Shown: piece by piece, positions 52,141 to 62,209 of the stretch
Numbering within the stretch: the stretch's first letter is position 1
How the letters are laid out: each line of letters opens with the position of its first letter
Origin: Pseudanabaena yagii GIHE-NHR1
Lineage (GTDB): Bacteria > Cyanobacteriota > Cyanobacteriia > Pseudanabaenales > Pseudanabaenaceae
DNA: 64,000 nt
Reading direction: 5' to 3'
Assembly: GCF_012863495.1 (NCBI RefSeq)
Contig: NZ_JAAVJL010000001.1
Span: forward strand, 2,847,501-2,911,500
Translations under genes and position numbers: made by a program
Notes under the pieces: generated by a model
Databases searched by the model: none
What the model saw: only the letters and a program-made list of their open reading frames with translations
Told to the model about the DNA's origin: nothing

Positions 52141-52608
52141 ATGGCGATCGCATCAGACAAAACGCAAATCAAATCCCATCATGAACTCTATGAAGAGGAC
52201 TTTTGTCTATGGATAGAGCAAGCATTGGTATTGCTGCGTCAAGGCAACCTTAGGGATTTGGACTTGGAAAATTTGCTCGAAGAAATTGAAGACATGGGTA
52301 GTAGTCAAAAACAAGCACTAGAGAGCAATTTAAAAGTTATTCTCATGCATTTACTCAAATACAAATACCAACCCGAAAAACGCTCTAATAGTTGGCTATA
52401 TACCCTAGCTGAACATCGCCAGAGAATCCGCAAAGCTTTCAAAAATAGTCCTAGCCTCAAGAGACATTTTTTGCAAGAGTTTGCTGATGTTTATCTAGAT
52501 GCCAAAAAACTTGCTGCGATCGAAACAGGATTACCAAGCCACACTTTTCCCGTAGAATCCCCATTTACGCCCGATCAAGTCACAGATGAAGAATATCTAC
52601 CTGAATAG
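52141..52608 (+). CDS. DUF29 family protein
   Basis: 155-residue soluble helical protein of DUF29, a family greatly expanded in cyanobacteria. Standard pattern: LYEEDFCLWIEQALVLLRQG, LDLENLLEEIEDMGSSQKQA, LESNLKVILMHLLKYKYQPE, RSNSWLYTLAEHRQRIRKAF and the end LPSHTFPVESPFTPDQVTDE. Function is unknown. The start is ATG 52141. Ended by hairpin 52613-52643. Confidence 0.85.
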   Translation: MAIASDKTQIKSHHELYEEDFCLWIEQALVLLRQGNLRDLDLENLLEEIEDMGSSQKQALESNLKVILMHLLKYKYQPEKRSNSWLYTLAEHRQRIRKAFKNSPSLKRHFLQEFADVYLDAKKLAAIETGLPSHTFPVESPFTPDQVTDEEYLPE

Positions 52609-52701
52609 CAAATTTGGTGGCACGGCTGCACCGCGCCACCAAAAATCGGTTCTTTGTTTGTACGGTAAGCCGATCTAGTTACTGACTCTTTTCGCAGTAT
52701 A

Positions 52702-52728
52702 TTAGCACTCAGTGAGACAGAGTGCTAA
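52702..52728 (+). promoter_or_regulatory. CIRCE operator of groESL
   Basis: Perfect TTAGCACTC-N9-GAGTGCTAA, the binding site of the heat-shock repressor HrcA, 95 bp upstream of the groES start. This identifies the operon as the repressor-controlled groESL1 of cyanobacteria. Confidence 0.97.
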
Positions 52729-52822
52729 AGCACGCAATGTGTGACCAAGGCGAGACAAATTTCCACCTAAGTCACAACCTGCAAAGTCCACTCTGATTAG
52801 ATTTTAAGGAGGTATAGGCATA

Positions 52823-53134
52823 GTGGCATCGTTAACCCTAAATACTGGTACATTGCAACCCTTAGGCGATCGCCTATTGGTAAAAGTAGCAACTAAAGAA
52901 GAAAAAACTGTAGGTGGTATTTTCTTGCCAGACACAGCCCAAGAAAAGCCCCAAATCGGTGAAGTAACTGCCGTTGGACCTGGTACACGCAACGATAAAG
53001 GTACTCGCGTTGCTTTAGAAGTCAAAGCAGGCGATAAAGTACTGTACTCCAAGTACGCAGGTACTGAAGTCAAAATTGACAACGTAGATTATTTGCTACT
53101 TGCAGAAAGAGATATTCTCGCGATCGTTGAATAA
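52823..53134 (+). CDS. groES: Co-chaperonin GroES
   Basis: 103-residue subunit of the heptameric lid of the GroEL chamber. [20 protein letters not shown], the mobile loop [18 protein letters not shown] and [18 protein letters not shown] are typical. The start is GTG 52823 with a strong AAGGAGGT 9 bases upstream. First gene of groESL. Confidence 0.97.
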   Translation: MASLTLNTGTLQPLGDRLLVKVATKEEKTVGGIFLPDTAQEKPQIGEVTAVGPGTRNDKGTRVALEVKAGDKVLYSKYAGTEVKIDNVDYLLLAERDILAIVE

Positions 53135-53152
53135 AGCTAATAGCTATTAGCC

Positions 53153-54940
<1,788 letters not shown>

Positions 54941-54949
54941 TTGCCATTC

Positions 54950-54986
54950 AAAAAAGAGGGGGACGCTTAGCGTCCCCCTCTTTTTT
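54950..54986 (+). terminator. Terminator of groESL
   Basis: 17-bp perfect arms AAAAAAGAGGGGGACGC / GCGTCCCCCTCTTTTTT, loop TTA, 9 bases after the groEL stop. Confidence 0.9.
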
Positions 54987-55001
54987 GTTTTAGGGGTAGT
55001 C

Positions 55002-55148
55002 CTAAACAAGTAAGGATGAGTTGTAGTGATGAATAAAGAACCAGATAGCAGCAATGTGATTTTCTGGTTTTTTAGAGAAGGAGAGAGTTTTACGAACCAA
55101 TCGAGAAACACGTTGTCGCTTCGTACAGTTAAACCGCTCAGTATAATA
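55002..55148 (-). pseudogene. IS1-family transposase, C-terminal remnant
   Basis: 48 codons read on the minus strand: TERFNCTKRQRVSRLVRKTL, SFSKKPENHIAAIWFFIHHY, NSSLLV, stop. This is the conserved C-terminus of cyanobacterial IS1 transposases (ERxN..RQR.SRLVRKTLSFSKK..NHI). The remnant ends exactly at the left terminus of IS982 (55150), so the rest of IS1 was lost or displaced when IS982 arrived. Confidence 0.8.
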
Positions 55149-55149
55149 C

Positions 55150-56142
55150 GCGATGTGCAACTAAGAAAAGGCAAAAAAAACTCACAGCCGAAAGTGTTAG
55201 AAAATAGAACTAACGCCATTAGCGGTGAGCATTATGTTTTCTATAGAATATTTTATCATTGGGGTATTTTGCAAAATCGATGAACTACTCAAAGAAATAA
55301 CAACCGAGCAACGGGTCAGAGCCAAAGGATTTGAGCCAGCCCTAAGTGACAGCGAAGTGATGACAATGGAAATCGTAGCTGAGTATCAGGGTATTGAGAC
55401 TGACATAGGGATCTGGAAATATTTTCGTAAGCATTGGAGGGAATGGTTTCCAGCCTTAAAAAGTCGTACCACCTTTGTCCGACAAGCCGCCAATCTGTGG
55501 CAGTACAAAGCGATACTCCAACAAAAACTAGCTGAACAGTTAGGTGCTTTAGATGATGACGTGCATCTGATTGATGGTGTCCCCATACCACTGTGTTACC
55601 TCTGCCGTGCATCCCGTTGTCGTAGCTTTTCAGATATGGCGGACTATGGTTACTGTGCTGCTAAGGATATGCATTACTATGGCTTTCATGGTCATGTGCT
55701 CATTAGTGGTAGCGGTGTAATTACCCAGTTTGCGCTTACTCCTGCTAATGGCAATGAACGGGAAACTCTCTGGGATTTAGTCTCCAATATTCATGGTTTC
55801 CTGATTGGTGACAAAGGCTATCTAAGTCAACCTCTCAAGCAAGATTTACAGACATTTGTCGTTGATTTACAAACAGCTTTGCGCTCGAATATGCATGATT
55901 CTCGTCCTCGTTGGTGGGTACGTTTGATTGTCAAGGTAAGGCGTTTGATTGAGACTGTCATTGGTCAGTTAGTTGGACGCTTTCACCTTGATAAAGTTTG
56001 GGCTAGGGATATCTGGCATCTTTCTAGTCGCCTTAATCGCAAAATCCTTGCTCATACTATGTGTTTTTGGCTCAACCGATATTCTTTTCTTCCTTTACAG
56101 TTTGAAGATTTGCTTGATTCTTAATTCTTTGTTGCACATCGC
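55150..56142 (+). mobile_element. IS982-family insertion sequence
   Basis: 993-bp element with 18-bp terminal inverted repeats, GCGATGTGCAACTAAGAA at 55150-55167 and its near-complement at 56125-56142 (one mismatch). No target duplication is evident: flanks read ATAATAC and TTGACGA, and different genes lie on either side, so an adjacent deletion or recombination followed insertion. Confidence 0.85.
55234..56124 (+). CDS. IS982-family transposase
   Basis: About 296 residues, apparently intact: FEPALSDSEVMTMEIVAEYQ, WREWFPALKSRTTFVRQAAN, DDVHLIDGVPIPLCYLCRAS (first Asp), GFLIGDKGYLSQPLKQDL (second Asp) and RRLIETVIGQLVGRFHLDKV (Glu in IETVIGQL). These are the DDE motifs of IS982. The start is ATG 55234; GTG 55225 is in frame. 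The stop lies just before the right inverted repeat. Probably still mobile. Confidence 0.9.
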   Translation: MFSIEYFIIGVFCKIDELLKEITTEQRVRAKGFEPALSDSEVMTMEIVAEYQGIETDIGIWKYFRKHWREWFPALKSRTTFVRQAANLWQYKAILQQKLAEQLGALDDDVHLIDGVPIPLCYLCRASRCRSFSDMADYGYCAAKDMHYYGFHGHVLISGSGVITQFALTPANGNERETLWDLVSNIHGFLIGDKGYLSQPLKQDLQTFVVDLQTALRSNMHDSRPRWWVRLIVKVRRLIETVIGQLVGRFHLDKVWARDIWHLSSRLNRKILAHTMCFWLNRYSFLPLQFEDLLDS

Positions 56143-56965
56143 TTGACGATCGCTACATTATTCATCAACTTACTCGCTATTATCACGGACTCAAAACAAC
56201 CAAACCTTTTAAAGATTCTGTGGATTATGAGCAGCCAATTCGTCTAATTGCGATCGCACCAGACTTTCATCGACACAATTTTATTGATCGCCGCTATAAT
56301 TTGCTGCAATTTGAGTTTATTCGCTTTGAAATCCTCAATCAAACAGATAATTTTTATTTGCATTTTCATCTTGAAGGAAGAAAAGAATTAACTATTTCAA
56401 CTCCTATTCCTTTTATTGCAGAGGGAAAAATATTATCTCAATCTCAAAATAATATTGACGTACCAACGCCCCCAAGAATGTTAATCAATACGCTCGATCA
56501 ACTTTTACCTTCAGCTAAAGCCGAGATCTTGCGGTTTCGAGAAAAGCTACTTAGTTCTAATAAAAGAATTAAAGAAATTAAAGAAACAAGAAGCTTGTTG
56601 TATGGTCGTGGAAAAACAAAACCATGTTGTCAGTTCAAGTTAGTTCCACCAAGTAAAAGCAAGCAGCTTCAGTTTTCTAGGATTTCTCAGGTTTATGAAT
56701 TTCAGTGCTATTTGTGGCTACCAGTCCCCAAATGCTTGCCCAATTTTGAAAATAAATCAAGTATTGGCAGAATGTACCTAGATTTTGAACCTAATTTTCA
56801 AAGTGTAAATCTATCTCTTATTGGAGCCAAACTAGCCGTCAACCATCATTTGAGACACCAATGCCTGCGGAAAGATATTTCGATGAAATTGGTTTAGATA
56901 AGTCCAACACCAACATAGATCAATTGATTGAGTTAGCAATCAAGATTAACTTAGAAAGAAGTTAA
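56143..56965 (+). pseudogene. Gene truncated at its 5' end by IS982 and frameshifted near its 3' end
   Basis: From the first base after IS982 a frame is open without a plausible start: DDRYIIHQLTRYYHGLKTTK, then VDYEQPIRLIAIAPDFHRHN, FIDRRYNLLQFEFIRFEIL. It begins mid-domain, so the N-terminus is gone. Near 56840 one base is lost or gained: the main frame ends at 56897 as junk, while another frame continues with QPSFETPMPAERYFDEIGLD and ends at TAA 56963-56965. The family is not recognised with certainty; the beta-rich IRLIAIAP and FEIL segments resemble PD-(D/E)XK nuclease-like cyanobacterial proteins. It is considered inactive. Confidence 0.7.
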
Positions 56966-57029
56966 GCATTATTCTTTAAAATTCAGAGATCGCCACACTC
57001 ATGAACCTATCAGCAAGTAAAAGGCGATC

Positions 57030-57350
57030 TCATTCTGCAACAATCGTAACCTGACCTTTACTTGCAGAATCCAGAACTACTAAAAGCTTTGAGGCTAGAG
57101 GTTTGAGCGCCGCTAAACTATTTGATGGTGCTTGTAAAACTACTACTGCAATATCAAATTGAGATAGATTTTGCTGAAAAGACAAATTGCGATCAACCGT
57201 CACAAATACATCAAATTCCTCTACAGCAAGAGCTAAAAGCTTTCCATTCTTTACTCCTGCCCATCCCATCTGCGGAACTGTTTTTACTTCATAGCCAATG
57301 ATTTCTCTAGCAAATCGGCGATCAATACACTCATCCAAAAGAATCCTCAT
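57030..57350 (-). CDS. DUF5615 PIN-like toxin
   Basis: 106-residue PIN-fold protein of DUF5615: MRILLDECIDRRFAREIIGY (first acidic residues), then VFVTVDRNLSFQQNLSQFDI (second acidic site) and AVVVLQAPSNSLAALKPL. PIN-like toxins are RNases; the family is paired with DUF433 antitoxins. The start is ATG 57350, one base after the antitoxin stop, so the pair is tightly coupled. The C-terminal codons run into the 40-bp direct repeat. Confidence 0.85.
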   Translation of the reverse strand: MRILLDECIDRRFAREIIGYEVKTVPQMGWAGVKNGKLLALAVEEFDVFVTVDRNLSFQQNLSQFDIAVVVLQAPSNSLAALKPLASKLLVVLDSASKGQVTIVAE

Positions 57351-57351
57351 A

Positions 57352-57570
57352 TTACGCCGCCACAGTCAACAAACTTCTTCCTAACTCTTCCAAAAAGTAA
57401 ATAACCTGTTCTCTCTTTACAGTCGGAAATCCATCCAAAAAATCATCAATCGATTCTCCCGCCTTGAGATAATCCAAAAGTGTCTGCACGGGAACTCTGG
57501 TATTTGTAAATACAGTCGTACCACCCATAACATCGGGAGATCTACTGATAAACTTTGAGTCTCTAAACAT
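57352..57570 (-). CDS. DUF433 antitoxin
   Basis: 72-residue antitoxin with the DUF433 winged-HTH-like pattern: FISRSPDVMGGTTVFTNTRV, PVQTLLDYLKAGESIDDFLD, GFPTVKREQVIYFLEE. The start is set at ATG 57570 (MFRDSKFISRSPDV); an in-frame start at 57615 is less conserved. It precedes the DUF5615 toxin by one base and is likely autoregulatory, as family members bind DNA. Confidence 0.85.
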   Translation of the reverse strand: MFRDSKFISRSPDVMGGTTVFTNTRVPVQTLLDYLKAGESIDDFLDGFPTVKREQVIYFLEELGRSLLTVAA

Positions 57571-57750
57571 AAATTTGTGATATTTAGATATATTTAATAT
57601 TCTAGCAACTATCAATAGGCGATCGCCACACTCATAAACCTATCAGCAAGTAAAAGGCGATCATATTGAACTTAGTCTTAAAATCCAATTCAGGAACTAA
57701 CAAATAATTGCATTACAGACTGATATAGCAGTTCTAAATAAGTTAAAAGA

Positions 57751-57803
57751 GGCTTCGACTTCGCTCAGCCATCTATATACGTTGGCTGAGCGGAGTCGAA
57801 GCC
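57751..57803. repeat. Dispersed repeat family A, core-only copy 5
   Basis: Only the inverted-repeat core is present: GGCTTCGACTTCGCTCAGCC (57751-57770) and GGCTGAGCGGAGTCGAAGCC (57784-57803), with 13 bases between; the long flanks of the other copies are missing. Confidence 0.8.
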
Positions 57804-57841
57804 CTATTTTTTATTTGAATTATCTATGTTATAAGGATTTT

Positions 57842-57876
57842 CAAAACACAAAATGGCTATGCCATTTTGTGTTTTG
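57842..57876 (-). terminator. Terminator of the M23 peptidase gene
   Basis: 16-bp perfect arms CAAAACACAAAATGGC and complement, loop TAT, 4 bases beyond the peptidase stop at 57880. Confidence 0.8.
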
Positions 57877-57879
57877 GTA

Positions 57880-58884
57880 TTAAGCCTTATTAGGAGACTT
57901 GGGAGATTGAGCTAGATATTTTTGAAGTTGTTCCATTGCCAACATCAAATGAGGCGTAGGATCGATCGCGACGAGACCATCCTTCATCTTTTGCCAAATC
58001 TCGAAATGTAAGTGAGGTCCCGTTGCTAAACCAGTACTTCCCACTAAACCAATCACAGTTCCCTGCTTTACTTCCTGACCAGACTTGACTAGTACCTCAG
58101 ACAAGTGAGCATAACGAGTTTCATGGGTATCACCGTGGGAAATCACCACAATTAAGCCATAGCCACCAAGCCAACCTGCAATTTCTACACGACCACTAAA
58201 GGCGGCAACCACAGGAGTACCTTCAGCAGCAGCAAGGTCTGTTCCTTGGTGAAATCGGACTTGCCCCGTAACAGGATGTACGCGAGTGCCAAATAGGGAA
58301 CTAATTGTCGATGGGACAATCAATGGGAATAGCATCTGCTTATCACCATTGCTAGGCAAACTCATTGCCGCAATTTCCTCAGGGGTCAAGCGACGTACCT
58401 GTAAAGCTGTCTCACCTGAGGAGGCAGCATAGAGAACATTCCCATTTTGGTAATACTGCTTCTGCGAACCGACAGTAACCTCGGGAGCACAGAGATTAGT
58501 ATTGCGTCCTGAGAGATCACTAGCTTTGGCTTGGCAACCAGTGGAACGATTTTCTAGCACGATTTCCACAGGTTGCGATCGCTCTACTTGCGTTTTCGAT
58601 GAAACTCTAGATGGAGTCTCAATATTGACTTGGACAGACTCACGATTTTCTAGGGCAGGAGCATTTCGTTCTGATTTAACTTCAACGCTTTTAATTTCAA
58701 CACGAGTGGGAGCAGGGGCGATCGCAGGTTGACTCGGTGTTGGAGAAGAAGGCTGCGAAATATTTACATCGGGAGAAATTGCCGACTTAGTAGCAGCATA
58801 TGCTGAGCTAACTAGAACATAGTTATTTGTGGAGAAGCACAGCAGGGTTGCTAAGGTAATCGTGGAAAGAGTTGATTTTCGCAT
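57880..58884 (-). CDS. Exported M23 family metallopeptidase
   Basis: Cell-wall endopeptidase, about 334 residues from ATG 58884 (MRKSTLSTITLATLLC). Signal peptide about 1-31 ending SAYA-A; Ser/Pro-rich linker 35-110; LytM/M23 domain about 190-310: FGTRVHPVTGQVRFHQGTDL (Zn His and Asp), then GLIVVISHGDTHETRYAHLS and STGLATGPHLHFEIW (HxH). All zinc ligands are present. C-terminal tail FDPTPHLMLAMEQLQKYL-like. It starts 8 bp after the birA stop, so the two form an operon. Confidence 0.9.
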   Translation of the reverse strand: MRKSTLSTITLATLLCFSTNNYVLVSSAYAATKSAISPDVNISQPSSPTPSQPAIAPAPTRVEIKSVEVKSERNAPALENRESVQVNIETPSRVSSKTQVERSQPVEIVLENRSTGCQAKASDLSGRNTNLCAPEVTVGSQKQYYQNGNVLYAASSGETALQVRRLTPEEIAAMSLPSNGDKQMLFPLIVPSTISSLFGTRVHPVTGQVRFHQGTDLAAAEGTPVVAAFSGRVEIAGWLGGYGLIVVISHGDTHETRYAHLSEVLVKSGQEVKQGTVIGLVGSTGLATGPHLHFEIWQKMKDGLVAIDPTPHLMLAMEQLQKYLAQSPKSPNKA

Positions 58885-58892
58885 ATTTGAGT

Positions 58893-59606
58893 CTACTGAT
58901 AGCCGACAGAAAAATTTTGAGGCTGATAGATCGCGTCTTTGAGGTTGCCCTCCCATCTTACTACCAGTTCGCCTGTTGGTCTAATGTCGATAATTTGACC
59001 TTGAAGTTCCCGTCCATCAATCGTTTTACGCACATAACGATCGCTTAGCATCTCTAAATATTCCGCCAAAATGCCTGTGATCCCCTCGCGATCGCAACGA
59101 GTTTGCCCCATTTCAATACCCATCAGCACCACTTCGATCAATTCATCCATACTCGATAAAGTCGTTGGCAATTCACCTAAAGCGATCGCGCCATCAGGAA
59201 CTTCATTTGTCCAGTTAATTCCAATCCCCACTACCGCATAGAGAATTTTGTTTGCCTCAATCTTGGTCTCGGTGAGAATGCCTCCCAACTTGCGGCGATC
59301 GATTAACAAATCATTGAGCCATTTCAGTTTCACATTTGCCCCTGTCTCATTCAGAGCCTTAGCAATGCCCCAAGCTGTCCATAGCGTAATTTGATGTGCC
59401 TGAGATGCAGCTAAATTAGGTTGCAAGATCACGGACATAAATAGCCCACCGAGATCTGACTGCCAAATATGTCCGCGTTGCCCCCTCCCCTTAGTTTGAC
59501 GTTTGGCAATAATTACAGTATTTGCTGAAGCCTGATGACGCTCAAGTAGTCGCCATGCCTCGCTATTAGTCGAGTCAATTTCTGCATATCTAATTACGGT
59601 AAACAT
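58893..59606 (-). CDS. birA: Biotin-[acetyl-CoA-carboxylase] ligase
   Basis: Attaches biotin to the BCCP subunit of acetyl-CoA carboxylase. About 237 residues, so catalytic and C-terminal domains only, with no N-terminal DNA-binding domain (not the BirA repressor form). Motifs: IDSTNSEAWRLLE, KRQTKGRGQRGHIWQS (biotinyl-AMP loop GRGQRG), KLKWLNDLLIDRRKLGGILT and VGIGINWTNE. The start is ATG 59606 (MFTVIRYAEIDSTNSEA). Confidence 0.92.
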   Translation of the reverse strand: MFTVIRYAEIDSTNSEAWRLLERHQASANTVIIAKRQTKGRGQRGHIWQSDLGGLFMSVILQPNLAASQAHQITLWTAWGIAKALNETGANVKLKWLNDLLIDRRKLGGILTETKIEANKILYAVVGIGINWTNEVPDGAIALGELPTTLSSMDELIEVVLMGIEMGQTRCDREGITGILAEYLEMLSDRYVRKTIDGRELQGQIIDIRPTGELVVRWEGNLKDAIYQPQNFSVGYQ

Positions 59607-59793
59607 TGGACGATGCAATACAGGGGTAAGCGATTTAATAAAAAACCGATTTTACTGCAAGGATTCGTCTCACTCCAAAAATCGGGGCTTTATTTTACTG
59701 TGCGACCCTAAGTGCTGCTTAGATATGGAAATTTGTGATTATCCTAGTAAATGTTTGGTGCAAAATCCTGTAGGCAAAAATAAGGAAATTAAA

Positions 59794-61476
59794 ATGCGTA
59801 GATTAGGTTGGTTTGTCGGTTGGATTTTGCTCAATATTTCCTCCCATATTGCCACTAGCCCCACCAGTTGGGCTTTAGACAAATCAGTCGATCGCCAAGG
59901 GATTGATGCCCGTGTTTTACAGAAACCACCTTATAACCTCACAGGCAAAAATGTCTTTATCGGACAAGTTGAACTCAGCCGCCCCACTCGATTTGCTGTC
60001 GATAAAATATCGAACAAACTTTTGCAAATCGATCGCGCGATCGTCCAACCCTACGAAGTATTTTTTCGTGATGGTAAAGCTATCCCCAATAAAAATCTAG
60101 ACGATCACTCGGCTCAAGTTGCAGCCGTGATCATTAGTCAAGACAAAATTCGGCGAGGAATTGCCCCCGATGCCAAATTGCTTTCTTCAGCATATTCCCA
60201 ACGTCGGCAAGATGGACAGCCCGAAGCTTGTTTAGCAGCTCAGTATGTCGCTCGGCAATATAACAGCACCGTTCGCGCCATCAACTTTAGCTTTGGCGAA
60301 CTCCTCAGCGAAGATCCACGCCCAAAGCCTCTACTAGATGGTAACGCCCTACTTACTCTCTGCGTTGATTGGGTATCAAACAACTACAATACCTTGCCCA
60401 TCGTCGCAGGCAATCAAGGCAAAGGAGGGATACCCATTCCCACGGATCTATATAACGGTTTTACAGTCGGCTTTACTCGCGAGGTCGATGGAATTTATCG
60501 CCAAGTTGATCGCGGCAATCTCATTGATGAACCCTTCATCGATCGCAATGACAATGGCAAATACGATCAAGGGGAAGTATTCAGCGATCTAAATAAAGAT
60601 GGTAAATGGACAGCAGGTGTAGAAAGCCCCATTGATGGCAGGCGATCGCTTGCTCTCCTTGCCCCCGGGAATAACCTCAAGCTCCCCACCCTGCAAAGTA
60701 AATTTAAAAATGTCAATGGTTCTAGTTTCGCTGCGCCCCATGTAATAGGCACGATCGCCCTTTTACATGAATATGCCAATCGCCAAGTTGAAGCTGGCAA
60801 CTGGAGCATTGATGCGCGTCGTCACGAATTAATCAAAGCTATCTTGATCAACTCTGCGGACAAAATCCAAGATCAAGGAGATGGCAAAATTCTCGGTATG
60901 TCCAAAACTATTCTCGATGCCTTTGGTAAAACATGGATTGACACCGAAGCTTATACTAGTCGAAATATTCCCCTCAGTCGTCATCTTGGGGCAGGACAAC
61001 TCAATGCCCATCGTGCTTTTCTGCAATACCAAGCAGGACAACAATTACCCACTAGTCCTGAAAACAAAAGTTTAGAAAATATCAAAGCGATCGGGTGGGA
61101 CACCAATATTGTCGAAGTTGATAAGTATCAAGACTATATTTTTGCCAAATCTCTAGAAGCTGATAGCTATATCTCAGCAACTTTAACTTGGGATCGTCAG
61201 GTCAAACTCAACGATAAAAATGGCAATGGTTTATTTGATATTGGTGAAAGTTTTACCGATGAAGGCTTTAATAAACTCGAATTGTATTTAATGCGATCGC
61301 AAGATACCGATATTTCCCAAAGTATTTGGTCATCAGTTAGCCAAGTTGACAACCTACAGCATATTTTCATCAAAATCCCTACTACAGATAAATACAAGCT
61401 CCGCGTAGTATTTAAATCTCCGCAAAAAAACTCACCAAGTCAACGCTATGGGTTGGCTTGGTGGGCAAAATCTTAA
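59794..61476 (+). CDS. Exported subtilisin-like (S8) protein with altered catalytic Asp
   Basis: About 560 residues; signal peptide 1-26 (RLGWFVGWILLNISSHIATS...SWA). S8 fold: His105 in DDHSAQVAAVI, oxyanion Asn in VAGNQGKGG (near 206) and nucleophile Ser311 in NGSSFAAPHVIGT. Where subtilisins have the catalytic Asp (VxDxG), this protein reads FIGQVELSRPTRF, i.e. Glu. Two Asp/Gly/Asn calcium-binding-like loops occur (DRNDNGKYDQGEVFSDLNKD near 250 and NDKNGNGLFDIGESF near 475). A C-terminal beta region 440-555 follows. The start is ATG 59794 with TAAGGAAA upstream. It may be a divergent protease or have reduced activity. Confidence 0.82.
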   Translation: MRRLGWFVGWILLNISSHIATSPTSWALDKSVDRQGIDARVLQKPPYNLTGKNVFIGQVELSRPTRFAVDKISNKLLQIDRAIVQPYEVFFRDGKAIPNKNLDDHSAQVAAVIISQDKIRRGIAPDAKLLSSAYSQRRQDGQPEACLAAQYVARQYNSTVRAINFSFGELLSEDPRPKPLLDGNALLTLCVDWVSNNYNTLPIVAGNQGKGGIPIPTDLYNGFTVGFTREVDGIYRQVDRGNLIDEPFIDRNDNGKYDQGEVFSDLNKDGKWTAGVESPIDGRRSLALLAPGNNLKLPTLQSKFKNVNGSSFAAPHVIGTIALLHEYANRQVEAGNWSIDARRHELIKAILINSADKIQDQGDGKILGMSKTILDAFGKTWIDTEAYTSRNIPLSRHLGAGQLNAHRAFLQYQAGQQLPTSPENKSLENIKAIGWDTNIVEVDKYQDYIFAKSLEADSYISATLTWDRQVKLNDKNGNGLFDIGESFTDEGFNKLELYLMRSQDTDISQSIWSSVSQVDNLQHIFIKIPTTDKYKLRVVFKSPQKNSPSQRYGLAWWAKS

Positions 61477-61504
61477 TGGCTAATTTGACAAGTTGGAAAG
61501 GTAG

Positions 61505-61966
61505 TTATTTCAAATTCATAGTGTAATTACTACTATCTACTTGAACTTCAAAAAATGGGCGTAACTCCGAACCATTTCGTCCGCATCCCTCACCAGTAGC
61601 AATGTAATTAAACTTATCAGTGGGATGTACGCAGAAATTTTGACCAGTTGTACCTTCCCATACCCAGTTATCCCCGCGATCGCCACCATAAAGATAGTAA
61701 TAGTCCCCAGAAGTTAAAGCAGTCTCCACTACTACTTCACATCGGCGAGGAGTAATTTCAAACCATCCTTCAGAGCGCCATCGATCATTTCCAACACCAT
61801 AGGCAACTGCAATGTAAGCAGTCTTGTTAGAGCGATTACAAACCTGCAACTGTGCTTGGGCAGGCTCGATCATAGTCATAAAACTAGCAGATGCAACAAT
61901 TGAACCTAAGCATCCAACCACCTTGAATAGGGGGGATGACAAAAATTGGAGTAGGGGAAATTTCAT
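61505..61966 (-). CDS. Exported DUF1036 protein
   Basis: 153 residues with a signal peptide (about 1-38, ending AQA). DUF1036 body: LQVCNRSNKTAYIAVAYG, WRSEGWFEITPRRCEVVVE, YYYLYGGDRGDNWVWEG and NFCVHPTDKFNY. Cys residues probably form disulfides in the periplasm. Function is unknown; the fold is predicted beta-sandwich. The stop is 28 bp from the stop of the convergent S8 gene. Confidence 0.8.
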   Translation of the reverse strand: MKFPLLQFLSSPLFKVVGCLGSIVASASFMTMIEPAQAQLQVCNRSNKTAYIAVAYGVGNDRWRSEGWFEITPRRCEVVVETALTSGDYYYLYGGDRGDNWVWEGTTGQNFCVHPTDKFNYIATGEGCGRNGSELRPFFEVQVDSSNYTMNLK

Positions 61967-62142
61967 AACGCTTCGTAGTGTTAATTAGCTGAAAAAGTTA
62001 ATGGCGTAGACTACCCAATCCATCGAAACAATTGTGACAGTAGTTTCTCAAGATAAGTCCCTATCTACTATTCCCACAAATACTCTCAACTCATCCTTAA
62101 GCAATAGATAAAATTTGTATAGAACAAACTCACAAAATCGTC

Positions 62143-62209
62143 TAAGTAGCTGGGCTTTATATTTAATTGCGCCCAGCTACTTAAAAGGCGATGCAAAGCA
62201 TCGCCTTTT
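62143..62209 (-). terminator. Hairpins after the exported helical-protein gene
   Basis: AAAAGGCGATGC/GCATCGCCTTTT (62183-62194/62198-62209, loop AAA) abuts the stop at 62210; a second stem TAAGTAGCTGGG/CCCAGCTACTTA (62143-62154/62172-62183) follows. Confidence 0.7.

Larger units (their letters stand above)
56989..57661. repeat. 40-bp direct repeats flanking the toxin-antitoxin pair
   Basis: Copies at 56989-57028 and 57622-57661 are identical except one base (ATCGCCACACTCATGAACCT versus ...ATAAACCT, then ATCAGCAAGTAAAAGGCGAT). They lie just beyond the toxin's 3' end and upstream of the antitoxin start. Confidence 0.9.

Noticed and set aside
55026-55283. Plus-strand frame before the IS982 transposase
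   Set aside because: It is antisense to the IS1 remnant and runs through the IS982 inverted repeat; not a gene.
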